Shown here: in pieces, positions 45,426-55,386 of the stretch | Layout: every line of letters begins with the position of its first letter | How positions within the stretch are numbered: position 1 is the stretch's first letter | NCBI GenBank assembly: GCA_963846495.1 | Contig: CAWJWP010000001.1 | Location: 62,001-126,000 of the forward strand | Direction of reading: 5' to 3' | Source: DASYQD01 sp963846495 | GTDB taxonomy: Bacteria > Acidobacteriota > Thermoanaerobaculia > Multivoradales > JAIOJS01 | Length of the DNA stretch: 64,000 nt | Program-made: the position numbers and the translations under genes | The notes under the pieces: model-generated | Database searches by the model: none | Told to the model about the DNA's origin: nothing | Seen by the model: only the letters and a program-made list of their open reading frames with translations

Positions 45426-48400
45426 ATGCGCGCGATCGCGTCGATAGTCTCCGCCATCCTCCTGACCGCCGCCGGACCTGCGCCAGCAGCCGACCCCCCG
45501 TCGGCGCGCGTCGACCCGGTGCTGTTCTCGAAGCTGGAGTACCGGCCGCTGCACTTCAAGCGCGGCGGCCGCTCGACCGCCGTCGCCGGCGTGCCCTCCG
45601 ACCCGTTCACCTTCTACTTCGGCGGTATCGGCGGCGGCGTTTGGAAGACGACCGACGCGGGAACGACGTGGAACAACGTCTCGGACGGCTTCTTCGAAGC
45701 CGGCTCGGTGGGAGCGATCGCCGTCGCCGACTCGGCGCCCGAGGTCGTCTACGTCGGCACCGGCACCGCCTGCCTGCGCACCAACGTCTCGCCGGGCGTC
45801 GGCATCTACAAGTCGAGCGACGGCGGCAAGACGTGGGTGCACGCCGGCCTGCGCGACGCCGGCCAGATCGGCCGCGTCCGCATCCACCCGACGAACCCCG
45901 ACCTCGTCTACGCCGCCGTGCTCGGCAACGTCTTCAAGCCGGCGCCGACGCGCGGCGTCTTCCGCTCCAAGGACGGCGGCAAGACGTGGGAGAAGGTGCT
46001 GTTCGTCGACGAGCGCACCGGCGCGTCGGACGTCGCCATCGACCCCGCCGATCCGCGCGTGCTCTACGCCGGCACCTGGACCGTCGACCGCAAGCCGTGG
46101 ACGCTCGACAGCGGCAGCAAGGAAGGCGCGATCTACAAGTCGACCGACGGCGGCGACACCTGGACGCGTCTGCGGCGGCGGGTTGCCGGCGGGCATCGTC
46201 GGCCGCACCACGATCGCCGTCTCGCGCGCGCGGCCGGGCCGCGTGTGGGCGCTCGTCCAAGCCGAGGCGGACACGGGCGGTCTCTTCCGCTCCGACGACC
46301 GCGGCGCCACCTGGGAGCACGTCAACCCCGACCCCGAGCTGACCTCGCGCGCCTTTTACTTCGGCCACCTCGTCGCCGACCCGGTCGACCCGGAGACCGT
46401 GTACGTGCTCAACATCGGGCTGATGAAGTCGGTCGACGGCGGCAAGACCTTCACCTGGCTGCAGGACTCGCACGAGGACCACCACGACCTCTGGCTCAAC
46501 CCCTCCAACCCCAAGATCCTCATCAACGGCAACGACGGCGGCGCCACGGTGTCGCTCAACGGCGGCGCCACCTGGTCGACGCAGCTCAATCAGCCGACCG
46601 CCGAGATCTATCGCGTCGCCGTCGACAACGGCTTCCCCTACCGCGTCTACGGCGCGCAGCAGGACAGCGGCACGGTCTCGGTGCCGACGGCGAGCCGCAA
46701 CGTGCCGCTTGGGCTGATGGACTACTACCAGGTGGGCGGCGGCGAGACCAGCCACATCGCCGTCGATCCGCGGGACACGAACATCGTCTACGCGACGATC
46801 GCCGGCCAGGTCTCGCGCACCGACGCCGGGCGCAAGACGTCCGACCTGCTGCAGATCTACCCCGAGCCCCGCTACGGCGTGCGGGCAGCAGACCTGAAGT
46901 ACCGCTTCGCGTGGAACACGCCGCTGCGCATCTCGCCCCACGACCCCGACGTCCTCTACGTGACGTCGCAGCTCGTGCACCGCTCGCGCGACGGCGGCAA
47001 GTCGTGGCAGGTGATCAGCGGCGACCTGACGCGCGACGACGAGAGCAAGCAAGAGGCGCCCGGGCTGCGCGCGCTGCCGTACGACGGCACCAGCGCCGAG
47101 ACCTACGACACCGTCTTCGCGTTCGAGGAATCGCCCGTGCGCCGCGGCGTCCTCTGGGCCGGCAGCGACGACGGCCTGGTGCACGTCTCGCAAGACGACG
47201 GCAAGACGTGGACGAACGTGACGCCGCCGGACATGCCCGAGTGGGGCACCGTCAATTCGATCGATCCCTCGGTGCACGATCCCGGGCGAGCGGTGATCGC
47301 CGTGCTGCGCGCGATGGCCGCCGGCGACTTCCAGCCCTACGTCTTCCGCACCGACGACTACGGCCGCACCTGGCAGCGGCTGACGACGGGCCGCAACGGC
47401 ATCCCCGCCGATCACTTCGTGCGCGTCGTCCGCGAGGACCGCACGCGGCGGGGATTGCTGTACGCGGGAACGGAATTCGGCATGTACGTCTCGTTCGACG
47501 ACGGCGCCAACTGGCAGTCGCTTCAGCTCAACCTGCCGGTGACGCCGATCAGCGACCTGCAAGTCAAGGATCGCGATCTCGTCCTGTCGACGTTCGGCCG
47601 CGGCTTCTGGGTGCTCGACGACCTCAGCGTCCTCGAGCAGCTCGTGCCCGGCGCCGCTGCCGACCGCCACCGCCTGTTCGCGCCTCGCGAAGGAGTGCGG
47701 CCGGCGTCGAACGGCTCGTATCCGCCGGTCGACGGCGGCGCGACGATCTTCTACTACCTCGCCGAAGAGGTGCACCCGGTGACTGTGGAGATCAGAGACG
47801 CGAGTGGCGCGCGCGTGGCGAAGTACGAGAGCCTCCCGCCCGGCGAGGAGCTCGAGCCCTCGGGCCTGCCGCTGGAGTTCGACCAGGTGTTCGGCGGGCG
47901 CAACATCGTCACCAGGCACCGCGGCGTCAACCGCTTCCGCTGGACGGCGCGCCACTCGCCGCCCTACGGCCCCGAGCCGACGGACTCGCTGTTCGACTTC
48001 CACGGCCCGTACGTCGTCCCAGGCGACTACAAGGTGACGCTGACCGCGGGCGAATGGAGCGCCACCGAAACGCTCACCGTGCGCCCGGATCCGCGCGTCA
48101 CGACGACGATGGCCGAGCACGAAGCGCAGTTCCACTTCGCCCAGGACCTCGGCCGCCGCATGCGCGAACTGCGGCAAGGCGTGACGCGCCTCCGCGAAAT
48201 CAGAACGGCGCTGGAGAAGATCGCCGCCGCCGCGTCGCCCGGCGGCGACGTCGCCGCGCAAGCGAAACGGCTCATCGAGGAGCTCTCGGCCAGCGAAGCG
48301 CAACTGACGCGCGTGCGCGGTCAAAGCGCCCCGAAGCTCGACTCCAAGCTGAGCGGTCTCTACCGAGCGGTCGTGGAAGGCAACCTGCCGCCCTCGCCCG

Positions 48401-48549
48401 GCATCCAGGAACGCGCCGCCGACTTGCTACCCGACGTCGACCGCGCCCTCGCGACGCTCGCCGACGTGCTGAAGCGCGCCGATGCCTGGTTGGCAAAGCA
48501 TCCACAAGAACCGCCTCCGGCCGAGGCGCAGCAGCCGCCCCGGCCTTAG
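45426..48549 (+). CDS. Second secreted sortilin/BNR beta-propeller protein (one frame break)
   Basis: About 1040 residues. Signal peptide MRAIASIVSAILLTAAGPAP. BNR/sortilin repeats start at VWKTTDAGTTWNNVSDG and recur (IYKSSDGGKTWVHAGL, VFRSKDGGKTWEKVLFV, LVHVSQDDGKTWTNVTPP). The frame breaks near 46172, where one extra G splits LRGGLPAGIVGRTTIAVS. The long C-terminal part has a beta domain and a helical tail (AKRLIEELSASEAQLTRVRG). It is paralogous to 40382 but lacks the lipoprotein-sorting-like domain. AGGAG precedes the ATG. Confidence 0.86.
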
Positions 48550-48580
48550 TTACTCCCGCCAAGAAGCGGCCCCCCCTGCC

Positions 48581-48651
48581 GTCATCGCGAGCGAAGCGAT
48601 CTCGATGCCGCGAGATCGAGATTGCTTCGTCGCTGCGCTCCTCGCAATGAC
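48581..48651. repeat. Dispersed palindromic repeat, copy C
   Basis: It runs from GTCATCGCGAGCGAAGCGAT to CTCGCAATGAC. The core GAGATCGAGATTGCTTCGTC and CGCTGCGCTCCTCGC match copy A (21665-21740). Terminal GTCAT/ATGAC is an inverted pair. It lies in the gap between the convergent BNR and endonuclease III genes. Confidence 0.75.
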
Positions 48652-48689
48652 GGGCTGGGCGGCTGCGGTTCAGCTGGCGACGTGGCGAC

Positions 48690-49417
48690 TCAGGCCGCGA
48701 CGGTGACGCCGTTGCGCGGGCACCACGTGGCCAGCGGGCACTGGCTGCAGCGGGGCTTTCTAGCCTGGCAGATGGCGCGGCCGTGGAGGATCAAGCCGTG
48801 GGAGATGAAGATCCACTCCTCGCGCGGAAGGCGGCGGATGAGGTCCTGCTCGATCTTGACCGGGTCGTCTTGCAGCGAGAGGCCGAGGCGGTAGGAGAGG
48901 CGGCGGACGTGGGTGTCGACGACGACGCCGACGGCGATGCCGAAGGCGGAGCCGAGGACGACGTTGGCGGTCTTGCGCGCCACGCCGGGGAGCGTCAGCA
49001 ACTCTTCCATCGTCTGCGGCACTTCGCCGCCGTAGACGTCGCGCAGGCGAGTCGCCGCGCCGAGCACCGACTTCGTCTTGTTGCGGAAGAAGCCGGTGGA
49101 GTGGATCTCGGTCTCGAACGTCGCCGGGTCGGCGGCGGCGAAGTCGGCTGCCGTGCGGTATTTCTTGAAGAGCGGCACAGTGACCTGGTTGACCATGTCG
49201 TCGGTCGACTGCGCCGAGAGGATGGTGGCGATGAGGAGCTGCAGCGGGCTCTCGTGCCGCAGCGCCGTCTGCGCCTCGGGATAGAGCTCGTGCAGCGTGC
49301 GCACGATCGCGGCGACGGCGTTGTCGTCGACGAGCCGCGGCTTCTGGCGCGCGCGCTTTCGGCGCCAGCTTTGATCTGGCGCGGCTTGCGCTTCGCGTCG
49401 GCCGCGGCGCTCGCCAT
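48690..49417 (-). CDS. nth: Endonuclease III (one probable frame break near the N-terminus)
   Basis: The main frame covers 204 residues from GTG 49304: LIATILSAQSTDDMVNQVTV, helix-hairpin-helix LTLPGVARKTANVVLGSAFG with catalytic Lys, VVDTHVRRLSYRLGL with catalytic Asp, and the 4Fe-4S loop CQARKPRCSQCPLATWC. E. coli Nth aligns further upstream, and in-frame codons before 49304 read PRLVDDNAVAAIVRTLHELY. A basic N-terminus (MASAAADAKRKPRQIKAG) from ATG 49417 joins if one base is dropped in the GCGCGCGCGC run near 49350. It repairs oxidised pyrimidines as a glycosylase/AP-lyase. Confidence 0.88.
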
Positions 49418-49515
49418 CGCCGCGGCGCCGGCGACCGCGCCGCGCGGCCGCGCACCGGCCGCCGGTCGCGCGCGGCCGCGCCGCCTTCGCCGCTGGCGCT
49501 TCTTCACTCCGCGCC

Positions 49516-51787
49516 TCACTTCTTCTCCAGCTCCGCCGTCGCGCGGTCGATCGCCGCCGCGGCGCCGCGCAGCACCTCGGCGACGACGCCGATCTGCTCG
49601 TCGGCCTCCTGCCAGTGCCGCTGCTCGATCGCCTCGCGCACGGCCGGCAGCGTCTTCACGCCGTAGCCGGTGTAGACGCCCGGCGCGTAGACCTGGTGCA
49701 CGTACCACGGTCGCCCCGGCAAACCCTGTGGCCGCGTGAGCGCCGGCTCGATCGCCATCAGCGCGCGGTCGTAGCTCGCCGCCTCCGCGGGCTCCAGCGG
49801 TCCCTTCCCTTGCCGCGCCGCCACCGCCTTGGCGTGCCGCGCGCCCGCCGCCTTCAGCTGCGCCACCGCATTGTCGAGCGGCGCGAAGTTCAAGAACGGC
49901 ACCGGCTCCTTCGGCTCCGGCACCACCCACGTCTCCTTGGGGTCCCAGCCGGCGGCGTAGACCCCTTCGCGGATGCGCCGGTTCTCCTCCGCCGTGTCGT
50001 CGCGCATCTTGCCGGCGAGCTTCTGCACCTCGTCGGCATAACGCGCCACGGTGTCGGCGAGGCGCTGCAGGTCGAACGGCAGCAGGTCGGCTTCGGCGAG
50101 CCGCAGCGTCAGCCGGCCGCCGACCTGCGCCATCGCCGCGCCGTAGACGAAGCCCGGATCCATGAACCGCCGGTAGTGGTCGTAGCTGTCGTAGATCGAG
50201 TGGTACTGGCCGTAGTGCTCCTCGCCCCCGAAGCCGAGGTTCAACGAGGCGGCGCCGAGGTGCTGTAGGAAGGGCGTGAAGTCGCTGCCCGAGCCCAGTG
50301 GATCGAGCGGCAGATCGCGCCCGGCCTTCGCGGCTTCGCGCACCACCTCCTCCTCACTCTCGAGCGTCGACCACGCCCGCATGCGCTCCGCCACCGTCTT
50401 CTGCGTCAGCGGGTCGCGCACCTCCGTCGCCACCTGGTTGACGAACGGCTCGAGCGCGTGGCTGCCACCGGCGCCGAGGAAGCCGCGCGAGTTGGAGTCG
50501 GTGTTCATGTAGACGACGAGCTTCTTCCGCAGCTCGTCGGCGTGCTGCTCGACCCACTCCGTCGAGCCGAGGAGCCCGGGCTCCTCGCCGTCCCACGCTG
50601 CGTAGACGATGGTGCGCCCGGGCCGCCAGCCGTCGCGCGTGAGCGACGCGACCGCCTTCGCCTCGGCGAGCATCGCGGCGAGGCCCGAGATCGGATCGGC
50701 GGCGCCGTTGACCCAGGCGTCGTGGTGGTTGCCGCGCATCACCCACTCGTCGGGCAGCTCGCGGCCGGGCAGCTTGGCGATGACGTCGTAGATCGGCCGC
50801 ACCTGCCAGTCGAAGGCGACCTTCAAGCGCACCTTCGCCGGCCCCGGCCCGAGGTGGTAGGGGAGCGGCAGCGAGCCGCGCCACGCCTGGGGCGCCATCG
50901 GCCCGCCCATGGCGGCGAGCAGCGGCTGCGCGTCGCGCGCCGAGATCGGCAGCACGGGGATGCGGGTGAGCGTGCGCGCCTCGCTGCGGTCGAGCCGCTT
51001 CGCCCCTTCGACGGCGCCGACGCCGGGCGTCAGCGGATCGCCGGGGTGGATCGGCATGTCGGCCACCGAGCCGCGCTGCACTCCCTGCGCCGGCCGCCAG
51101 CCGCCCTGCGGATAGGCGTCGCCGTAGAAGTAGCCGTCGCCGCGCGGGTCGCTGAAGATGAGACAGCCGACGGCGCCGTGCTCCGCCGCCACCTTCGGCT
51201 TGATGCCGCGCCACGAACCGCCGTAGCGCGCGATGACGATCTTCCCCTTGACGTCGACGCCGCGCTTGGCCAGCTCCTCGTAGTCCGCCGGCACGCCGTA
51301 GTTGACGTAGACGAGCTCGCCCGTCACGTCGCCGTCGATCGAATAGGCGTTGTACGTCGGCAGCTGCTCGTCGCGCTGTCCCGAGGTCGCGTCCCCCGCG
51401 ACCGTGTCCTCCAGGAGGCTCGCCTGGAACCGCGTCGGCGCCACCATCTCCAGCCGCCGCTCCTTGGGCGTCGGGAAGAGCACGTCGAACCGCTCGATCG
51501 CCGTCTCGTATCCCCACTCGCGGAACAGCGCCGCCACCTGCTCGGCCACTTCCTTGCCGAAGGGCGAGCCGAGGTGATGCGGCCGCGCCGAGAAGGCGCG
51601 GATCCACTCGCCGATCTCCTTGGCGTCGATCGCGGCGTCGAGCTTCGCTTCCAGCGCCCGCTGCTTCGCCGCGCGATCGCCCGAAAAGCCGAGCATCGGG
51701 GCGCCTTCACCCGATTGAGCGGCGAGCGCCACGGCGCGCCGCGACACAGATCATGGAGAGCAGCAGAGTCCGGCCGGCACGCACCAT
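49516..51787 (-). CDS. M28-family carboxypeptidase, PSMA/GCPII-like (frame break in signal peptide)
   Basis: About 750 residues. The ATG at 51787 has GAGGAGG five bases upstream and encodes MVRAGRTLLLSMI, a signal peptide start that joins the main frame (RAVALAAQSGEGA) if one base near 51760 is dropped. PA domain about 110-290 (GELVYVNYGVPADYEELAKR). M28 zinc residues: VMRGNHHDAWVNGAADPISG, IVYAAWDGEEPGLLGSTEW, VYMNTDSN, GQYHSIYDSYDHY. A C-terminal TFR-dimerisation-like helical domain follows. Homologues cleave C-terminal Glu from peptides. It is divergent from the sigma factor (93 bp). Confidence 0.92.
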
Positions 51788-51880
51788 CGACGCCTCCTCT
51801 CGTTGAAGCGGCCGGATTCTACCGACGGCTCGGCTCCCGCGGTTGCGCTCGGCGCGCCGCTCTCCCTGTAACCTCCCCCC

Positions 51881-52477
51881 GTGCCCAGGGTAAATCCGCG
51901 TGAAGGCAACGAGATCTTGGAAGAGATCACCGACCAGGAGGTCATGATGCAAGTGCGGGCCGGAGACGTGGACCAGCTCTCGATCCTCTTCGAGCGCCAC
52001 CACGCCCGCCTGTTCGGCTTCTGCCTCGGCATCCTCGGCAACCGCGAATCCGCCCGCGACCTCGTCCAGGAAGTCTTCTTCCGCCTCCTCAAATACCGCG
52101 ACAGCTTCCGCCCCGAGGCGCCCTTCGCCCCTTGGCTCTATCGCCTCGCCCGCAACGCCTGCATCGACCACCTGCGCAAGTCCGGCCGCGAGCGGCCGGT
52201 CGAGAACGAGCTCGACCTCGAGCGCCCCGATCCGACGCCTCTCATGCCCGAAGAGCTCGAACGGCGCGAAGAGCTCGCCAAGCTGCAGACGGCGCTCGCC
52301 CGCCTGCCCGAAGACAAGCGCGAGCTGCTGCTGCTCGCGCGCTCGGGCACCCTCTCCTACGAACAGATCGCGGCGCTCCTCGGTTGCAGCGTGGGAGCGC
52401 TCAAGGTGCGCGTCCACCGCGCGCTCCAGCTGCTGCGCGACGCCTACGCCCGCGTCGACGCGGAGGCATTGTCATGA
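51881..52477 (+). CDS. ECF RNA polymerase sigma factor
   Basis: 198 residues from a GTG. Sigma region 2: LSILFERHHARLFGFCLGIL, SARDLVQEVFFRLLKYRDSF, PWLYRLARNACIDHLRK. Sigma region 4: LAKLQTALARLPEDKRELLL, LSYEQIAALLGCSVGALKVR, VHRALQLLRD. Its TGA overlaps the ATG of the anti-sigma gene (ATGA), so the two are translationally coupled. Two DUF4097-like exported proteins follow, suggesting an envelope-stress regulon. Confidence 0.92.
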   Translation: MPRVNPREGNEILEEITDQEVMMQVRAGDVDQLSILFERHHARLFGFCLGILGNRESARDLVQEVFFRLLKYRDSFRPEAPFAPWLYRLARNACIDHLRKSGRERPVENELDLERPDPTPLMPEELERREELAKLQTALARLPEDKRELLLLARSGTLSYEQIAALLGCSVGALKVRVHRALQLLRDAYARVDAEALS

Positions 52478-53426
52478 CCGACACGAACCGCAACGCCGGT
52501 GTCTCCCAAGGCGGCTGCGACGCCATCCTCGAGTCCTGGTCGGCCGCCCTCGCCGGCGGCGAGCCGCTCAACGGCGACGTCCAGGCGCACCTCGACGGCT
52601 GCGCCGAGTGCCGGCGCGCCGCGGCCGAGATGGAGCAGGTGTGGAACCGGCTCGGCGGCCTCGCCGCCTCGGCTCCCACGGCGGTGCTGCGCCGCGACTT
52701 CGACGCCGTGCTCGCCGGCTATCGCGAAGGCATGACGGCTCCGTCGACTGGGCAGCAACGGGTCGGGCGGGGGCGCCCCCTGCCCCTGGAGGGGCAGGGG
52801 GACGGGGGGACAGGGGTGGGACAAGACGCAGGGGAGGGGGTTGGGCGGGGGGCGGCAGCGCGCTCTGCGCGCGGGGGGGACCGCTGTCCTTCCGCCGCCA
52901 GCGCACGCTCCGCCGCCGTGTTTACCAGCTCGGCTACGGTCTCGCCGCGCTTCTCGCCGGCATCCTCGTCGGCATCGTCATCCGTCCCGACGCCCACCGC
53001 CAGGAAGTCGCCGAGATGCGCAGCGAGTTGCGTGCGCTGCGCCAGGACGTGGCGCTGTCGATGCTGCAGCAGACCTCGGCCAGCGCCCGCCTCGAAGGCG
53101 TGAGCGTCGGCGCCCAGGTGGCGCGCCAGAACCCCGAGGTGCTGGGCGCGCTGCTGCAGACGCTCGCCACCGACCCCAGCCCCAACGTCCGCCTCGCCGC
53201 CGTCGAGGCCCTCGCCGTCCGCGCCGGCGAGCCGACCGTGCAGAAGAAGCTCGGCGATGCGCTGCGCAAGGAGCAGTCGCCGCTGGTGCAGATGGCGCTC
53301 TGCGACGCGATCCTCGCCGCCGACAGCGAGCAGGCCCGCCGCATCGTGGCGCCGCTGGCCACGCAGGCCGGCGTGCGCAAAGAGGTGCGGGAGTACGTGC
53401 AGCAGCGCCTGCGGAGTCACATCTGA
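52474..53426 (+). CDS. Zinc-finger anti-sigma factor with repeat-derived linker (one frame break)
   Basis: About 316 residues. An N-terminal zf-HC2 motif (H39-x3-C43-x2-C46 in AHLDGCAECRRAAAEM) would hold the sigma factor. Residues about 98-135 are encoded by the G-rich dispersed repeat (52765-52879) and read Gly/Pro-rich. The frame changes near 52880 in a run of seven G. A TM helix (YQLGYGLAALLAGILVGIVI) follows, then a periplasmic coiled coil and a HEAT-like domain (NVRLAAVEALAVRAGEPTVQ, QMALCDAILAADSEQARRIV). The HEAT-like sensor end is unusual for this class. Confidence 0.82.
52765..52879. repeat. G-rich dispersed repeat with two hairpins, copy 2 (inside anti-sigma gene)
   Basis: Hairpin 1 TGCCCC-TGGA-GGGGCA (52781-52796) is identical to copy 1. 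Hairpin 2 is GCGCGC-TCT-GCGCGC (52858-52872), where copy 1 has GCCGGC-TTT-GCCGGC. Both arms changed together, keeping the stem. The element is translated as the linker between zinc finger and TM helix. Confidence 0.75.
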
Positions 53427-53464
53427 GCGGCGGCGCCGCGAAGAGCACCGCGAAGGAGCCCACG

Positions 53465-54424
53465 ATGTACCGCCCACTACGCCGCCGCCGCTCGTCGCTG
53501 CTCGTGCTGTCGCTCGTGCTGCTCGCCGCGAGCGCGGGCGCGGCGACGCCGCAGCCGCGGCCGAAGCCGCAGCCACGGCCGAACGTCCGCCACAATTGGC
53601 ACGGCGACTGGGCCGGCTGGCGCTCGCCGGGCAGCCGCTTCCCGGCGACGGCGAGCGACCGCATCGAGCAGTCGTTCCAGCTGCCCGCCGGCGGCAAGGT
53701 GGTCGTCGACGACATCGCCGGCAACGTCACGGTGCGCGCCGTCGACGGCGACGTCGTCCGCATCGTCGCCCGCCAGCTGATCCACGCCACCAGCGCCGCC
53801 AACCTCGAGGTCGGCCGCGAGGAGATGGCGCTGCGCCTGTCGCAGCACGGCGACACCGTGATCGCCTTCGTCGACGCGCCCTTCCGCGAGGAGGACGGCG
53901 ACCTGCAGGGACCGTGGGGTGAGCTGCCCTACCGCGTGCTCTACGACTTCGAGGTCCAGGTGCCGCGGCGCGCCGCCGTCGACGTGAAGACCGTGCTCGA
54001 GGGCGACGTCGAGCTGCACGGCACCGACGGTCCGTTCGAGGTGCGCAACGTCAACGGCGACGTCCTCGTACGCGACGTCGGCGGCGCCGGCAATGCGAAG
54101 ACCGTCAATGGCGAGCTCGAGGTGAGCTTCCGCAAGAACCCGGGAGCGGACTGCGAGTTCTCCAACGTCAACGGCGACGTCGACGTCACCTTCCGCTCCG
54201 GCCTCGCCGCCGAGGTGCGCTTCCGCACCATGAACGGCGAGGGGTGGAGCGACTTCCCGTACACCGTCGTGCCGGTGAAGCCCACCGTCAACGAGAGCCG
54301 GCGCGACGGCCGCTTCGTCATCAAGAGCGACTGGTCGCAGGGCATCCGCATCGGCGGCGGCGGCCCGCAGCTCTCCTTCGCCACCATCAACGGCGACGTT
54401 CTCATTCGACAGTCCAACTCGTGA
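53465..54424 (+). CDS. Exported DUF4097-like beta-helix protein 1
   Basis: 319 residues with GAAGGAG six bases before the ATG. A Arg-rich start and TM/signal stretch (SSLLVLSLVLLAASAGAA), then a Pro-rich spacer. The C-terminal beta-solenoid has the repeated VNGDV steps of DUF4097: FEVRNVNGDVLVRDVGGAGN, AKTVNGELEVSFRK, FSNVNGDVDVTFRSGLAAEV, FRTMNGEGWSDF, FATINGDVLIRQ. The family is thought to be adhesin-like or polymer-binding and often follows sigma/anti-sigma genes, as here. It lies 38 bp after the anti-sigma gene. Confidence 0.8.
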   Translation: MYRPLRRRRSSLLVLSLVLLAASAGAATPQPRPKPQPRPNVRHNWHGDWAGWRSPGSRFPATASDRIEQSFQLPAGGKVVVDDIAGNVTVRAVDGDVVRIVARQLIHATSAANLEVGREEMALRLSQHGDTVIAFVDAPFREEDGDLQGPWGELPYRVLYDFEVQVPRRAAVDVKTVLEGDVELHGTDGPFEVRNVNGDVLVRDVGGAGNAKTVNGELEVSFRKNPGADCEFSNVNGDVDVTFRSGLAAEVRFRTMNGEGWSDFPYTVVPVKPTVNESRRDGRFVIKSDWSQGIRIGGGGPQLSFATINGDVLIRQSNS

Positions 54425-54482
54425 CCACCCACTCATGAACTCGACCTCGACCGTTCGCCGTCAGAGAGGAGCCTCGGTCGTC

Positions 54483-55313
54483 ATGCGCAAATCCATCCTG
54501 TCCTTCGCGATTCCACTCTTCCTGCTCGCGCTGGTGGCAGCCGCCGCGCACGCGCAGGGCAACAACCGCTACGTCGTGCCGCTCTCCAAAGCCGGCCAGC
54601 CGGTGCACCTGCACGTCGGCTTGATCAGCGGCAGCATCACCGTCGAGCCGCACGCCGGCAACGAGGTGATCGTCGAAGCCGTCGGCGACAACGACGAAGA
54701 CGAGCGCCGCCCGCGGCCGGCGCGCGAGGGCGGCTCCGGCATGCGGCGGCTGCCCAACCGGAGCCTCGGTCTCGTCATCGAGGAGGAGAACAACAAGGTG
54801 ACGGTGGCGCTCGGCGGCATCCCGCGCGACGTCACGCTGCACGTGCTCGCCCCGCGCAACACCTCGGTGGCGCTCAGCACCGTCAACGACGGCGACATCC
54901 GCGTCACCGGCCTCGAGGGCACGCTCGAGCTCAACAACGTCAACGGCGAGATCCACGCCAAGGACGTATCGGGCTCGGTCGTCGCCCACACCACCAACGG
55001 CGACGTCAAGGTGACGCTGACCCGCGTCGACCCCAAGGCCGCGCTCTCCTTCGCCACCCTGAACGGCGACGTCGACGTCTCCCTGCCGGCGAGCTTCCGC
55101 GCCGACCTCCGCATGCGCTCCGACAACGGCGAGATCTACACCGACTTCGACGTCCAGCTCTCGACCCAGCCGGCGCGCGTCGAGCAACAGCGCCAGGGCG
55201 GCAAATACCGCCTCGAAGTCGAGCAAGAAGTCCGCGGCACCGTCGGCGGCGGCGGTCCGGAAGTGCAGCTGCGGACGTTCAACGGGGACATCTACCTGAG
55301 GAAGCGCGGGTAG
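54483..55313 (+). CDS. Exported DUF4097-like beta-helix protein 2
   Basis: 276 residues from the ATG at 54483, which follows GAGAGGAG and directly begins a signal peptide (MRKSILSFAIPLFLLALVAA ending AHAQ). An upstream ATG at 54435 has no RBS. The solenoid steps are LHVGLISGSITVEPHAGNEV, LSTVNDGDIRVTGLEGTLEL, NNVNGEIHAKDVSGSVVAHT, FATLNGDVDVSLPASFRADL and LRTFNGDIYLRKRG. It is paralogous to the preceding gene, and probably part of the same sigma-controlled operon. Confidence 0.8.
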   Translation: MRKSILSFAIPLFLLALVAAAAHAQGNNRYVVPLSKAGQPVHLHVGLISGSITVEPHAGNEVIVEAVGDNDEDERRPRPAREGGSGMRRLPNRSLGLVIEEENNKVTVALGGIPRDVTLHVLAPRNTSVALSTVNDGDIRVTGLEGTLELNNVNGEIHAKDVSGSVVAHTTNGDVKVTLTRVDPKAALSFATLNGDVDVSLPASFRADLRMRSDNGEIYTDFDVQLSTQPARVEQQRQGGKYRLEVEQEVRGTVGGGGPEVQLRTFNGDIYLRKRG

Positions 55314-55322
55314 CGACATCGC

Positions 55323-55364
55323 CTCGCGGCGCTCGGGCGGGCGCGCCAACGCGCTCGCCGCGAG
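55323..55364 (+). terminator. GC hairpin, possible end of sigma-factor operon
   Basis: CTCGCGGCG (55323-55331) pairs with CGCCGCGAG (55356-55364) around a 24-base GC-rich loop. It starts 10 bases after the stop of the second DUF4097-like gene. There is no T-run, so it is at best a weak or Rho-assisted terminator or a transcript-stabilising hairpin. Confidence 0.35.
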
Positions 55365-55386
55365 CTACGTCGGTACAATCCGCAGA

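Noticed and set aside
52765..52879. G-rich hairpin repeat considered as a CRISPR-like array
   Set aside because: Only two distant copies, no regular spacing, no spacers and no cas genes.
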